Positions 6,780-16,735 of a DNA stretch of 39,068 bases are shown here, piece after piece; the stretch's first letter is position 1, and every line of letters begins with the position of its first letter. The DNA is from Bacteroidales bacterium (GTDB taxonomy: Bacteria; Bacteroidota; Bacteroidia; Bacteroidales; Dysgonomonadaceae), in contig DUVZ01000271.1 of NCBI GenBank assembly GCA_012840785.1, positions 1 to 39,068 on the forward strand, written 5' to 3'. The notes under the pieces were generated by a model. It saw only the letters and a program-made list of their open reading frames with translations, searched no databases and was not told where the DNA came from. The position numbers were made by a program, and so were the translations under genes.

Positions 6780-9638
6780 TTAGTGAGTGAGATTATTGTT
6801 ATCACTTTCAACATCTAATTTAAACCCCCAATCTTTCCCTTTTTCTGTTGCAGGTATACCTTTTGTTAGCCATACTGGCGCTGGTTCTCCTTTTAGATAG
6901 TGATCGAAGAATTGTTGCATACGTATCGATAGGTCTTTCCTATTGCGTCGTTGCATAAGGTTGTGCTCTTCTTTATTGTATTGAAGCATCCATACGGGCT
7001 TTTCAAGTCTCCTCATTGTCATATAAAGCTCAATGCCTTGATACCATGGAACAGCTCCGTCATTATCGTTGTGCATAATGAGTAGAGGGGTGTTTATCTT
7101 GTCTGCAAAGAAGAGGGGAGAGTTATCGATATAGGTTTCCAATGACTCTATCATTGTGGTTCCCAGTCGCGACTGTCCTCTTTCGTACTGAACTTGTCGG
7201 CTGTTGCCCGAACTCCAACGAATACCACCATAAGCACTGGTCATATTTGATACAGGAGCTCCAGAGCCTGCAGCTTTAAACATATCTGTTTTGGTAACTA
7301 GATAAGCCACTTGATATCCACCCCAGCTTTGTCCTTGTATTGCCATATTGTCTTTATCTATCCAACTATTTTTGGCTAACGACTCAGCACCCGATACAAT
7401 TGCATCGTAGGCATCTTGTCCGGGTTGTCCTACTGTGTAGTTGATATCGGGGGTGAACACAATGTAATCTCTACTGCTATAAAACGGTATGTTTATTGTT
7501 GAAGCACTAGGTGCTGGCGGCATATATCTGTAAAGATTGTCGGAGTGCTTTTCGTAGAAATATATCATTACGGGGTATTTCTTAGTTTCGTCAAAACCTT
7601 CGGGTTTATAAAGAACTCCTTCCAAAGGCTCACCTGTATATGATGTCCATGAATACAATTCAGGTGTACCCCATTTATACTCTTTCATCTGTGGGTTGAT
7701 ATCTGTAAGTTTACCAGAGGTTTTCCACCAGTTGCTTGTTACATATAGATTGGGTGATGTATTGAAATTGCTTTTTTGATATGCTATAACATCACTATTT
7801 TTAGCTTTTGTAATGGTTGAAAAAGTGTATTTATCTATTACTAGTTTCTCGATGGGGTTTCTTCTGCTCTTTGGTTTGTAGGTATAGAAGCCACTCTCTT
7901 TTGTTTTGTTGTCGAAAGCTTGAAGCAGCAGTGTCTCTTGAGGCTCTACAAAACGCTTCTCTCTATCTGTGTTGAGGTAGCGAAATGTAATTGAGTCATT
8001 ACGCCCTAGACTTTGCGTAATATTTATTGCTTTTGTTTCACCTTTTGGGTCAATCTTCCAAATATCATATGCGTCATATACTAGCATGTATGCATCGTCC
8101 TTTCCCCATATGGGCATTCCGTATGGGCGAGGCTCGCTTGGAACATCGTGTTTCTCATTCCAAAAGTTTACTGGAATGTCTTTGGTTATATTTACAGTCT
8201 CTGTTGTTTTGTTGTCATATACAAACCAATGTCCTTCATTTACATCAAACCAATATGAATAGTTACCTTGTGCCGAAAAAGAGGGAGGACTAGGCATAGC
8301 TGTGTCAATAAGTGTGGTCTCGCCTGTTTCGAAGCTATGTAACCATGCATCATATTTGCTTTGTCCCCATTGGCTCTCTATACGGTAAGGCACATTTGTA
8401 TATAGAAGGGCATATTCACCATTGTTTTCATCAGATATAGTAGTGTAGGGTATATCTTCATTTGCAAGTAAGGTGAATTTATTATCCTTGTCCAATTCTA
8501 TCACTCCACTATAAGTTCTTTTTAAGTCTCTTGATAAGTTTTTTAGCTGTTGAGGCTGTAGGTATGGATCTTCCCAGTGCCAAATATCTAAGGTGGCTAC
8601 TTCAAAGTCTACAATAGTGGTGTCTTTTGGTGCTTGCTTAGGGGCACTGCCAATTATGACTCTTTTACCGTTCTTGCTAAAATAGGGGTTGCTATTTTCA
8701 TTAAATATCCAATTGTTGGGCAATTCTACACTGCTTGTGTTGGCTAGTATAATTGCTGAGTCAGCCTGGTTTGAAAAGTAGCGCACATCAAATACTTTTT
8801 GCTCTATTTTAGAGGTGTCTTTTGTAGCAAGGTATATTAACTGCTTACCATCTTCGTCAAAGCTCAATGATTTGTATTCTGCTATTTCGTTTGATATGCG
8901 TTTTTTAGAATAATTGTCTAAATCAATAAACAGTACACCAGGAGTGTTTGTAGAGTCCTTCTTTTCGGGTTCTATAATTGTAGCAAAAGCGTTGCCATAC
9001 TTGTTGAAAGTGTAGTCTTTGGCATTTTGCAATGTATCTTGAATTTGAGTTGAAAGATTGTGTAAAATAAGAACATCTTTCTTTTTGGCACTACTCTTCT
9101 TTTTGGGTTTGCTTTCAATAGAGTCATTTGTAGCAACAGTGCTATCGGAAGGCATTGTTGCTGTTTTGGGTTCTATAGAAGTTTTGTATGCAACATAGTT
9201 GCCTAACTCTTGCGATGTTTTGTATGATTCTACATCAGGCAAAATGTAATAGGTGAAAGTTTCATTGTTGATAATCAACAGTGAGTCTTTAGGCATTTCT
9301 TCTTTCTTCTTTTTATCAATCTTTGCCTGACGAGTGTCTGCAAAGGGGGCTTTAAGAAGAGCTACTGTTTGTTTACCATCTGGAGAGAGGTTGTAGGTCG
9401 AGATACGATTGTATTCGAAGGTTTTCCTCTTTTTCAAGTCTTGAATGAATAGTTTACTATCTCCCTCTTGAGGTTTAATGATAGTAGCGGCAAACCTTCC
9501 ATCATCGCTAACAGAAATGTTTGAAAGACTCTTCCAATCGTCGTAAACCGTGTGGTCTAACTGTTTCTTTTGTGCAAAAGATGCCTGAATGAAAAACAGG
9601 CTCATGATAGCAAATGCAATTGTTTTTTTGTAATCCAT
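6780..9638 (-). CDS. S9-family (prolyl oligopeptidase-like) serine peptidase, exported
   Basis: Signal peptide; C-terminal alpha/beta hydrolase with nucleophile GQSWGGYQVAYL, acid NDNDGAVPWYQG and His EEHNL; N-terminal propeller-like region. Confidence 0.9.
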   Translation of the reverse strand: MDYKKTIAFAIMSLFFIQASFAQKKQLDHTVYDDWKSLSNISVSDDGRFAATIIKPQEGDSKLFIQDLKKRKTFEYNRISTYNLSPDGKQTVALLKAPFADTRQAKIDKKKKEEMPKDSLLIINNETFTYYILPDVESYKTSQELGNYVAYKTSIEPKTATMPSDSTVATNDSIESKPKKKSSAKKKDVLILHNLSTQIQDTLQNAKDYTFNKYGNAFATIIEPEKKDSTNTPGVLFIDLDNYSKKRISNEIAEYKSLSFDEDGKQLIYLATKDTSKIEQKVFDVRYFSNQADSAIILANTSSVELPNNWIFNENSNPYFSKNGKRVIIGSAPKQAPKDTTIVDFEVATLDIWHWEDPYLQPQQLKNLSRDLKRTYSGVIELDKDNKFTLLANEDIPYTTISDENNGEYALLYTNVPYRIESQWGQSKYDAWLHSFETGETTLIDTAMPSPPSFSAQGNYSYWFDVNEGHWFVYDNKTTETVNITKDIPVNFWNEKHDVPSEPRPYGMPIWGKDDAYMLVYDAYDIWKIDPKGETKAINITQSLGRNDSITFRYLNTDREKRFVEPQETLLLQAFDNKTKESGFYTYKPKSRRNPIEKLVIDKYTFSTITKAKNSDVIAYQKSNFNTSPNLYVTSNWWKTSGKLTDINPQMKEYKWGTPELYSWTSYTGEPLEGVLYKPEGFDETKKYPVMIYFYEKHSDNLYRYMPPAPSASTINIPFYSSRDYIVFTPDINYTVGQPGQDAYDAIVSGAESLAKNSWIDKDNMAIQGQSWGGYQVAYLVTKTDMFKAAGSGAPVSNMTSAYGGIRWSSGNSRQVQYERGQSRLGTTMIESLETYIDNSPLFFADKINTPLLIMHNDNDGAVPWYQGIELYMTMRRLEKPVWMLQYNKEEHNLMQRRNRKDLSIRMQQFFDHYLKGEPAPVWLTKGIPATEKGKDWGFKLDVESDNNNLTH

Positions 9639-9716
9639 TGTGATGTAATATTGTTGTTAAAATATAAGCAAAGCGAAAGTACAATAAAAATACTCCTTTT
9701 ACAAATAATAAGACTG

Positions 9717-9746
9717 TTGTGTATCTATATTTTTTAATTATCTTTG
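9717..9746 (+). promoter_or_regulatory. Bacteroidetes-type promoter for the copper ATPase gene
   Basis: TTG at 9717-9719, 19-nt spacer, TATCTTTG at 9739-9746. Confidence 0.6.
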
Positions 9747-9763
9747 CAGGTAACTTAATTACA

Positions 9764-12190
9764 ATGATTATAAATAAGGATCCTATGCATATAATTCAAT
9801 TGAAAAACCAACCATCTTCACCCAATGATTTGCTTACATCATTGAAAGCCATTGAAGAACTTGCTGACGCTAGCTTTAATGAAGACAACAATGAGTTGTT
9901 ACTTACTATCGAAGATGAAGATGATGCGGCTGAAGTAATTCAAGAAGCTGTAACCCTATTACGTAAGGAAGGGATAGTTGTTAACACGGTGAAACAATCG
10001 TTTCCAGTGATGAATATGACTTGTGCAGCCTGTGCTTCAAGTTCACAAAATGTATTGTCTTTTGTACCAGGGGTTTTGGACGCTGCTGTTAATTTTGCCA
10101 ATGGCAAAGCCATGATAGAGTATATACCAGAGGTTTCGGATCTATCAGAAATGAAATCTGCATTAAAAGATGTGGGTTTCGACCTGTTGATTGAGGAGCA
10201 AGAGTCGTTGCGCGAGAATATAGAACATCTGCAAGAGGAGCGGTATAAGAAGCTGAAGCGAGACACGATAAGTGCAGTAGCATTGGCAACTCCGTTGATG
10301 TTAATTGGTATGGTGTTTATGAACATGCCATATGCCGACTACATTATGTGGGCATTGGCAACACCTATTCTGTTTGTTTTTGGATGGCGATTTTTTGTGG
10401 GTGCATGGAAACAAGCAAAGCGCTTTTCAGCTAATATGGATACACTTGTTGCACTAAGTACGGGTATAGCTTATCTGTTTAGTGTGTTTAATATCTTTTT
10501 CGAGGAGTTTTGGACAAGTAGGGGTTTGGAAGCACATGTCTATTTTGAGGCATCGGGTGTTATTATTGCATTTATCTTGTTAGGTAAAATGTTGGAAGAG
10601 CGCGCAAAAGGGAATACCTCAACTGCCATAAAAAAACTGATGGGTTTGCAACCCGATACGGTTATTGTTTTTAAAAATGATGTGCCAACTGAGGTGTCTA
10701 TTTCTGAGGTGCAAGTAGGTGATATTGTTTTGGTGAAACCTGGTGATAGGATTGCTGTGGATGGTGTGGTGACGACAGGGTCATCGTTTATAGATGAAAG
10801 TATGATTAGTGGTGAGCCAATTGCTGTAGAAAAGACTTTAAACTCTGAAGTGTTTGCTGGAACTATCAATCAGAAGGGAAGCTTTAGATTTAGAGCTAAT
10901 AAAGTAGGAAAAGATACTTTACTAGCACATATTATTAAAACAGTTGAACAAGCCCAAGGTAGTAAAGCTCCTGTGCAAAACTTGGTGGATAAAATTGCGG
11001 GTATATTTGTACCCGTTGTTATGGGTATTGCCCTATTGAGCTTTGCTCTTTGGCTGATTCTGGGTGGCGATGAGAGCCTAGTTCATGGTCTATTGGCAAT
11101 GGTGACAGTGTTGGTTATTGCATGTCCGTGTGCATTGGGACTTGCAACACCCACTGCTATAATGGTAGGTATTGGTAAAGGAGCCGAAGAAGGCATTCTT
11201 ATTAAAGATGCTGTAAGTTTAGAGTTGAGTAGAAAGATTGATATAGTTGTACTTGACAAGACTGGAACTCTTACCGAAGGACGTCCTGTTGTGAGCAGTA
11301 TTGCATGGAATGACAGCATTACAGAGGAACAAATGAATATTTTATATAGTATAGAAGCACAATCCGAACATCCATTGGCTGATGCCATTACTGCGAGCAT
11401 GAAAGAGGATGGTAAATTGCTAGACAATGTTGAGGTGCAGCAGGTGAGTGGTAAGGGTATTGATGGTAAATATAATGGAGAATCCTATTTTGTGGGTAAT
11501 CCACAATACATTCGTTCAAAAAATATTGTTATTTCTCCATTAATGGAGAAATCCATTAAGAAAGAGTTGGAAGCCGCACATACAGTAACTGTTTTTGCTG
11601 ACAAAAACATGGCTCTTGGTGTAATTTCTATTACCGATAAACTAAAACCTACCACAAAAGAAGCTATCAATCAATTGAGAAAGATGCATATTGATACTGC
11701 TATCTTTACAGGAGACAATGAAATGGTTGCTAAAGCACTTGCAGAAGAGTTGGCTATCGACAACTACAAAGGCAATGTACTACCTGAAGAGAAAGCTCGC
11801 TTGGTGAAAGAACTACAAGAGCAAGGCAAAGTTGTGGCAATGGTGGGCGATGGCATCAACGATAGCGGTGCTCTTGCACAAGCCGATGTAAGTATTGCTA
11901 TGGGTAAAGGAAGTGACATTGCAATGGAGGTGGCAAAAATGACTATTATCTCGTCCGATTTACTGAAGATCCCTAAAGCAATTCGTTTGTCAGATAGAAC
12001 AGTGAAGACTATTAGACAGAATCTTTTCTGGGCTTTTATCTACAATGTTATAGGTATACCCATCGCAGCAGGAATTTTGTATCCTATCAATGGGTTTCTG
12101 TTGAATCCTATGATTGCAGGTGCAGCTATGGCGTTGAGTTCAGTAAGTGTTGTAACGAATAGTTTACGTCTTAAATCAAAGAAGCTATAA
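9764..12190 (+). CDS. copA: Cu(+)-type P1B ATPase with HMA domain
   Basis: MTCAACASS metal site; VIACPCALGLATPTAIMVGIGKGAEEGILIKDA; DKTGTLTEG; MVGDGINDSGALAQADVSIAMG. Start moved from 9719 to ATG 9764 (or 9785) because the promoter overlaps the 5' end of the track ORF. Confidence 0.93.
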   Translation: MIINKDPMHIIQLKNQPSSPNDLLTSLKAIEELADASFNEDNNELLLTIEDEDDAAEVIQEAVTLLRKEGIVVNTVKQSFPVMNMTCAACASSSQNVLSFVPGVLDAAVNFANGKAMIEYIPEVSDLSEMKSALKDVGFDLLIEEQESLRENIEHLQEERYKKLKRDTISAVALATPLMLIGMVFMNMPYADYIMWALATPILFVFGWRFFVGAWKQAKRFSANMDTLVALSTGIAYLFSVFNIFFEEFWTSRGLEAHVYFEASGVIIAFILLGKMLEERAKGNTSTAIKKLMGLQPDTVIVFKNDVPTEVSISEVQVGDIVLVKPGDRIAVDGVVTTGSSFIDESMISGEPIAVEKTLNSEVFAGTINQKGSFRFRANKVGKDTLLAHIIKTVEQAQGSKAPVQNLVDKIAGIFVPVVMGIALLSFALWLILGGDESLVHGLLAMVTVLVIACPCALGLATPTAIMVGIGKGAEEGILIKDAVSLELSRKIDIVVLDKTGTLTEGRPVVSSIAWNDSITEEQMNILYSIEAQSEHPLADAITASMKEDGKLLDNVEVQQVSGKGIDGKYNGESYFVGNPQYIRSKNIVISPLMEKSIKKELEAAHTVTVFADKNMALGVISITDKLKPTTKEAINQLRKMHIDTAIFTGDNEMVAKALAEELAIDNYKGNVLPEEKARLVKELQEQGKVVAMVGDGINDSGALAQADVSIAMGKGSDIAMEVAKMTIISSDLLKIPKAIRLSDRTVKTIRQNLFWAFIYNVIGIPIAAGILYPINGFLLNPMIAGAAMALSSVSVVTNSLRLKSKKL

Positions 12191-12264
12191 ATATTTTTGC
12201 AATAAAGAAGGTTTAAAGCATCAGTTTATATACAGAAACAAATTAAAACTAGATTATAAATAAT

Positions 12265-12477
12265 ATGAAAACATTGAAATTTAAAACTAACATAGAGTGC
12301 TCGAACTGTGAAGCACGAGTAAAGCCATTTTTAGATAAAAAAGAAGGAGTTGCTTCTTGGCAAGTAGATACTAATCATGTAGACAAGGTACTTACAGTGG
12401 AGTCAGAAAGTTTAGAAGCAAAAGATATAATTAAAACAATTAAGAGAACTGGATTTGTAGCAGAAGAGATTGTGTAG
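12265..12477 (+). CDS. Small heavy-metal-associated (HMA) domain protein, probable copper chaperone
   Basis: 70 aa with N-terminal IECSNCEARV and HMA-like pattern ending IKTIKRTGFVAEEI; directly downstream of the Cu-ATPase. Confidence 0.82.
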   Translation: MKTLKFKTNIECSNCEARVKPFLDKKEGVASWQVDTNHVDKVLTVESESLEAKDIIKTIKRTGFVAEEIV

Positions 12478-12519
12478 TGATTACGCGTGTTGTATAAAAA
12501 AAGTGGTAGGTAAATATTG

Positions 12520-12548
12520 TTGCAACTAGATTTAAAAATGTACATTTG
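12520..12548 (+). promoter_or_regulatory. Bacteroidetes-type promoter for the EamA transporter gene
   Basis: TTG at 12520-12522 and TACATTTG at 12541-12548, 18-nt spacer. Confidence 0.55.
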
Positions 12549-12601
12549 CAGCATCATTTATTTACCATTTTTTTTACACAAACAAATCTATACATTATCG
12601 T

Positions 12602-13486
12602 ATGTTTTTTGAATCACACATTGGCGAAATAGCCTCATTAGCCGTGGCTTTTTGCTGGACCATGAGTGCACTTTATTTCGAAAAAGCAGGGCACACTGTT
12701 GGCTCACTTACTGTTAATTTAATTCGCCTTTTTTTAGCTCTTATATTTTTAGGAGTTGCTTTGATGGCCACAGGCAATTCGTTTATCCCAACTGATGCCA
12801 CTGCAGAAAGCTGGTTTTGGTTAGCAATATCGGGTGTTGTTGGGTTTTTTATTGGAGACTTATTGCTTTTTCAATCTTATGTAGTTATAGGTTCGCGTAC
12901 TTCTCAGTTGGTAATGAGTCTTGCACCTATGCTTACAGCTATAATAGGCTGGGTTTTTTTGAGCGAGGTACTTTCGCTGCAAAGCATTATTGGAATTTTG
13001 GTGAGTGTTTCAGGTGTAATTATTGCTATTGCAGGTAAAAGATTAAAGCTTAACATACCCCTTAAAGGGTTTTTGTTTGCATTGGGAGGCGCTCTTGGAC
13101 AGGCACTGGGTCTTGTGCTCAGTAAGAAAGGAATGGGCGATTATGATCCACTTGCAGCTACACAAATTAGAGCCATTTTTGGTTTTGTTAGTTTCCTTAT
13201 TCTTATGATTTATCTTAAACGTATGAATAGAGTAGTGTTGGCTTTTAAAGATTTTAAAAGTATGAAAGCTATCACTATTGGAACTATCTTTGGTCCTTTT
13301 ATAGGGGTGGTGTTGTCTCTATTTGCTATTCAGCGTACACATACAGGGGTTGCTTCGGCACTTATGGCATTAGCTCCTATTATCATTATTATTCCTTCGG
13401 CTATTATGTTTAAGGAGAAGGTAACAGCTCAGCAGGTTATAGGAGCATTTATTAGTATGGCAGGTGCTGCTATATTCTTTATTTAA
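12602..13486 (+). CDS. DMT-superfamily EamA transporter
   Basis: About ten hydrophobic segments in two EamA-like repeats (GEIASLAVAFCWTMSALYFEKAG; GALGQALGLVLSKKG). Confidence 0.9.
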   Translation: MFFESHIGEIASLAVAFCWTMSALYFEKAGHTVGSLTVNLIRLFLALIFLGVALMATGNSFIPTDATAESWFWLAISGVVGFFIGDLLLFQSYVVIGSRTSQLVMSLAPMLTAIIGWVFLSEVLSLQSIIGILVSVSGVIIAIAGKRLKLNIPLKGFLFALGGALGQALGLVLSKKGMGDYDPLAATQIRAIFGFVSFLILMIYLKRMNRVVLAFKDFKSMKAITIGTIFGPFIGVVLSLFAIQRTHTGVASALMALAPIIIIIPSAIMFKEKVTAQQVIGAFISMAGAAIFFI

Positions 13487-13496
13487 TTTTTAGCAT

Positions 13497-14084
13497 TTAC
13501 CCCTCTGTTTTTTGTTTAAGTAGAAAATCTACCAGTTTTTGAGTAGCGATAGCTCTATGGCTTAAACTGTTCTTTATCTCTTCTGGAAGTTCACCAAATG
13601 TTTTGTCATATCCTATAGGTTTAAAAATAGGATCGTAACCAAATCCATTGCTTCCTTTTTTCTGATGGATGATCTCTCCTTTTACAACACCCTCAAAGTA
13701 ATGTTCTTTACCATTCAATATAAGAGCTATAACTGTTCTAAATTGGGCTTTTCTGTTTTTCAACCCATGCAAGTCTTGCAATAGCTTTTGCATATTATCC
13801 TCTGGATCGCAGTTTGGTCCTGCATATCGCGATGAGTAAATTCCTGGGGCGTTGTTCAGTGCGTCAACTTCTAGTCCTGTGTCATCAGCAAAACAGTCCA
13901 ATCCAAACTTATCTTTTACATACTTTGCTTTGATAAGCGCATTCTCTTTTAGGGTATCTCCTGTTTCGGGTATCTCCTCGTGGCAGTTTATATCGCTTAA
14001 GCTTAATATTTCCAGTTTTCCTCTACTTATTTTCGTTATTTCATCAAGCTTATGTTCGTTGTTAGTGGCAAATACTATTTTCAT
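13497..14084 (-). CDS. rdgB: RdgB/HAM1-family non-canonical purine NTP pyrophosphatase
   Basis: [54 protein letters not shown]. Start reset to 14084 because a CAAATATA promoter element at 14122-14129 lies inside the 14141 ORF. Confidence 0.95.
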   Translation of the reverse strand: MKIVFATNNEHKLDEITKISRGKLEILSLSDINCHEEIPETGDTLKENALIKAKYVKDKFGLDCFADDTGLEVDALNNAPGIYSSRYAGPNCDPEDNMQKLLQDLHGLKNRKAQFRTVIALILNGKEHYFEGVVKGEIIHQKKGSNGFGYDPIFKPIGYDKTFGELPEEIKNSLSHRAIATQKLVDFLLKQKTEG

Positions 14085-14216
14085 ATTTGTAGTTTTTATT
14101 CTGTTTCTTAGATTATTGAAGCAAATATAGAGAATATTCATCTAACTAAGTGCTTCCACACTTGTCAATATACGTATAGGTAGAGTAGATAGGGTAGTAT
14201 AATATAGTATATAACA

Positions 14217-14254
14217 AACAAAACGTCGTAATCATTCGATTACGACGTTTTGTT
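14217..14254 (-). terminator. Intrinsic terminator downstream of tRNA-Leu
   Basis: 17-bp perfect stem (aacaaaacgtcgtaatc-like arms) with loop attc; T-rich tail on the minus strand. Confidence 0.85.
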
Positions 14255-14279
14255 CAGAAGGCTTAAAGCTTCTTTTTGT

Positions 14280-14360
14280 GCGGCTGAAGGGACTCGAACC
14301 CCCACGACTCTCGTCACTAGATCCTAAGTCTAGCGCGGCTACCAATTACGCCACAGCCGC
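14280..14360 (-). tRNA. tRNA-Leu (anticodon UAG)
   Basis: Reverse complement GCGGCTGTGGCGTAATTGGTAGCCGCGCTAGACTTAGGATCTAGTGACGAGAGTCGTGGGGGTTCGAGTCCCTTCAGCCGC: 7-bp acceptor stem, CTAGA-CTTAGGA-TCTAG anticodon arm, long variable arm, GTTCGA T-loop. Confidence 0.96.
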
Positions 14361-14371
14361 AAAAAGCGTTG

Positions 14372-14400
14372 CAAAGATAATACAATTTTTTATTCCCAAA
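14372..14400 (-). promoter_or_regulatory. Promoter for tRNA-Leu
   Basis: CAAAGATA (14372-14379, reverse of TATCTTTG) and CAAA (14397-14400), 17-nt spacer. Confidence 0.55.
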
Positions 14401-14490
14401 CAAATTATATGGCTTTTTTCTTCAAAAAGAGCTTTTTTTCTTCTTTTCTACCCAAAACGGGTCTTTATAGAGTGTTTTCTGCTGATAATT

Positions 14491-15063
14491 CTATTTATTA
14501 CTAAGAATAATCTCTTCTATAACTCGTGGAAAATGGGCATATTCAAGATTATGTACTTTTCGTGCAACATCTTTATAGGTGTCTTCTGGTGAAATAGTGC
14601 AAGATTCTTGAAAAATAATTTCCCCTTCATCATACTTCTCATTTACATAGTGTATAGTGATACCTGATTTTGAATCTCGCATTTCCACAACTTTTTTGTG
14701 CACATTGTCACCATACATCCCTTTGCCACCATATTTAGGCAGTAGTGCTGGGTGTATATTAATAATTTTGTTGGGGAAGTTGTTTAGTATAGTTTGTGGC
14801 ACTTTTAGTAAGAAACCAGCAAGGATGATGTAATCTATCTTATATTCAGATAAAAGTTTTAAGAGGGATGTGCCCTCCATTATTTCATTTTTACTGAAAC
14901 TATAAGAAGGTATCTTTAACACTTTTGCACGCTGATGTACATATGCATTTTGCTTGTTGGAAATAATAACTGCTACCTTAATTTGACTATTTTTCTCGAA
15001 ATAGTTGGCTATATTTTCTGCATTTGTTCCATTTCCGGATGAAAAAAGGGCTATTTGTGTCAT
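14491..15063 (-). CDS. purN: Phosphoribosylglycinamide formyltransferase
   Basis: IALFSSGNGTNAENI; ILAGFLLKVPQTILNNFPNKIINIHPALLPKYGGKGMYG; SGITIHYVNEKYDEGEIIFQ. Confidence 0.95.
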   Translation of the reverse strand: MTQIALFSSGNGTNAENIANYFEKNSQIKVAVIISNKQNAYVHQRAKVLKIPSYSFSKNEIMEGTSLLKLLSEYKIDYIILAGFLLKVPQTILNNFPNKIINIHPALLPKYGGKGMYGDNVHKKVVEMRDSKSGITIHYVNEKYDEGEIIFQESCTISPEDTYKDVARKVHNLEYAHFPRVIEEIILSNK

Positions 15064-15213
15064 AAAAACATTGATATTTGCACAAAAAACTCAAAATTGT
15101 GCACTTTTTCCCAATTTCTAGGATGAAAGTTTGTTTTATTCGATAAAAAATCATTTACTTTGCAACGCAAAATTACGAATAAAAGTTTATTTATTAATTA
15201 ATATCAAAAAATT

Positions 15214-15450
15214 ATGTCTGAAACAGCATCAAGAGTAAAAGCAATTATCGTTGATAAATTAGGAGTTGAAGAATCTGAAGTTACCAACGAAGCAAGCTTC
15301 ACAAATGATTTAGGCGCAGATTCATTAGATACAGTAGAGTTGATAATGGAGTTCGAAAAGGAGTTTAATATCTCTATTCCAGATGATCAAGCTGAAAAAA
15401 TAGAAACTGTTGGAGATGCGGTTGCTTATGTAGAAGAGCACGTAAAATAA
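15214..15450 (+). CDS. acpP: Acyl carrier protein
   Basis: 78 aa with phosphopantetheine site [20 protein letters not shown]. Confidence 0.97.
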   Translation: MSETASRVKAIIVDKLGVEESEVTNEASFTNDLGADSLDTVELIMEFEKEFNISIPDDQAEKIETVGDAVAYVEEHVK

Positions 15451-15470
15451 ATATCCATTAATATAATTAC

Positions 15471-16733
15471 ATGGAATTAAAAAGAGTAGTAGTAACAGGT
15501 CTAGGAATCCTCAGCCCAATTGGCAACAACGTTAATGAAACGTGGGAAAGTGCAATTGCGGGTAAGAGTGGAGCTAGACCTATTACTTTGTTCGACTCAT
15601 CATTATTCAAGACACAATTCGCTTGCGAAGTTAAGGGTTTTGATGTTTTAGAACATTTCGATAGAAAAGAAGCGAGAAGATTAGATAGGTATTCACAACT
15701 GGCTATAGTTGCTGCGAAAGAAGCAATAGAAGATTCGGGTTTGGATTTCGAAAAAGAGAACCTTGATAAGATAGGTGTTATCTTTTCGGCTGGTATTGGT
15801 GGTATTCAAACGTTTGAAGAAGAAGTAGGATATTACGCAAAAAACAAAGAGAAGGGACCAAGATTTAATCCTTTTTTCATTCCGAAAATGATAGCAGATA
15901 TTGCCACAGGGCACATCTCTATGATTTACGGACTGCGTGGTCCTAATTATGCTACAGTGTCTGCATGCGCTTCCTCAACACACGCTATATCAGATGCTTA
16001 CAATCTTATTAGATTGGGCAAAGCAAATGCTTTTGTTACTGGTGGCGCCGAAGCTGCTATAACAGAGGCTGGAGTAGGAGGATTTAATGCTATGCATGCA
16101 ATCTCTACTCGAAATGATTCGCCTGAAACAGCATCGAGACCTTTTAGTAAAAGTCGCGACGGTTTTGTGATGGGCGAGGGTGCTGCCTCTCTTATATTAG
16201 AGGAGTATGAGCATGCTAAAGCTCGTGGAGCAAAAATATATGCTGAAGTTATAGGAACTGGTATGTCTGCTGATGCCTATCATTTAACAGCTTCACACCC
16301 TGACGGAGATGGAGCTAAACTTGTAATGAGAAATGCTTTGGAAGATGCAGAAATGCAACCTGAAGAGATAGATTATATAAACTTACATGGAACTTCCACA
16401 CCAGTTGGAGATATCTCAGAACCTAAAGCAGTTTTGGATGTTTTTGGAGAGCATAGCTATAAGTTAAGTCTTAGTTCAACCAAATCTATGACTGGTCACC
16501 TTCTGGGTGCAGCAGGAGCAATTGAAGCGCTCTTTTGTGTTTTATCAATAAGAGATCAAATAGTACCTCCTACTATCAATTTTGAAGAGGGTGATGAAGA
16601 TCCTGAGATTGATTACAATTTGAATTTTACATTTAATAAACCTCAGAAAAGAGAGATTAATACAGCTCTATCCAACACTTTTGGATTTGGGGGGCACAAT
16701 GCAACTGTAATTTTCAGAAAATACACAGAGTAG
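15471..16733 (+). CDS. fabF: 3-oxoacyl-ACP synthase II
   Basis: RVVVTGLGILSPIGNNV; SACASSTHAI; LHGTSTPVGD; KSMTGHLLGAAGAIEA; NTFGFGGHNA. Follows acpP. Confidence 0.97.
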   Translation: MELKRVVVTGLGILSPIGNNVNETWESAIAGKSGARPITLFDSSLFKTQFACEVKGFDVLEHFDRKEARRLDRYSQLAIVAAKEAIEDSGLDFEKENLDKIGVIFSAGIGGIQTFEEEVGYYAKNKEKGPRFNPFFIPKMIADIATGHISMIYGLRGPNYATVSACASSTHAISDAYNLIRLGKANAFVTGGAEAAITEAGVGGFNAMHAISTRNDSPETASRPFSKSRDGFVMGEGAASLILEEYEHAKARGAKIYAEVIGTGMSADAYHLTASHPDGDGAKLVMRNALEDAEMQPEEIDYINLHGTSTPVGDISEPKAVLDVFGEHSYKLSLSSTKSMTGHLLGAAGAIEALFCVLSIRDQIVPPTINFEEGDEDPEIDYNLNFTFNKPQKREINTALSNTFGFGGHNATVIFRKYTE

Positions 16734-16735
16734 GT

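Noticed and set aside
9940-11670. Several antisense ORFs opposite the Cu-ATPase gene (128, 66, 109, 114, 61 aa)
   Set aside because: Antisense shadows of a long coding gene with low-complexity, non-family translations.
14085-14141. ORF-track upstream start for rdgB ([19 protein letters not shown])
   Set aside because: Overlaps a CAAATATA -7 element at 14122-14129; conserved protein starts at MKIVFATNN (14084).
14278-14592. 104-aa plus-strand ORF
   Set aside because: It runs through the tRNA-Leu gene and into antisense of purN; no credible protein features.
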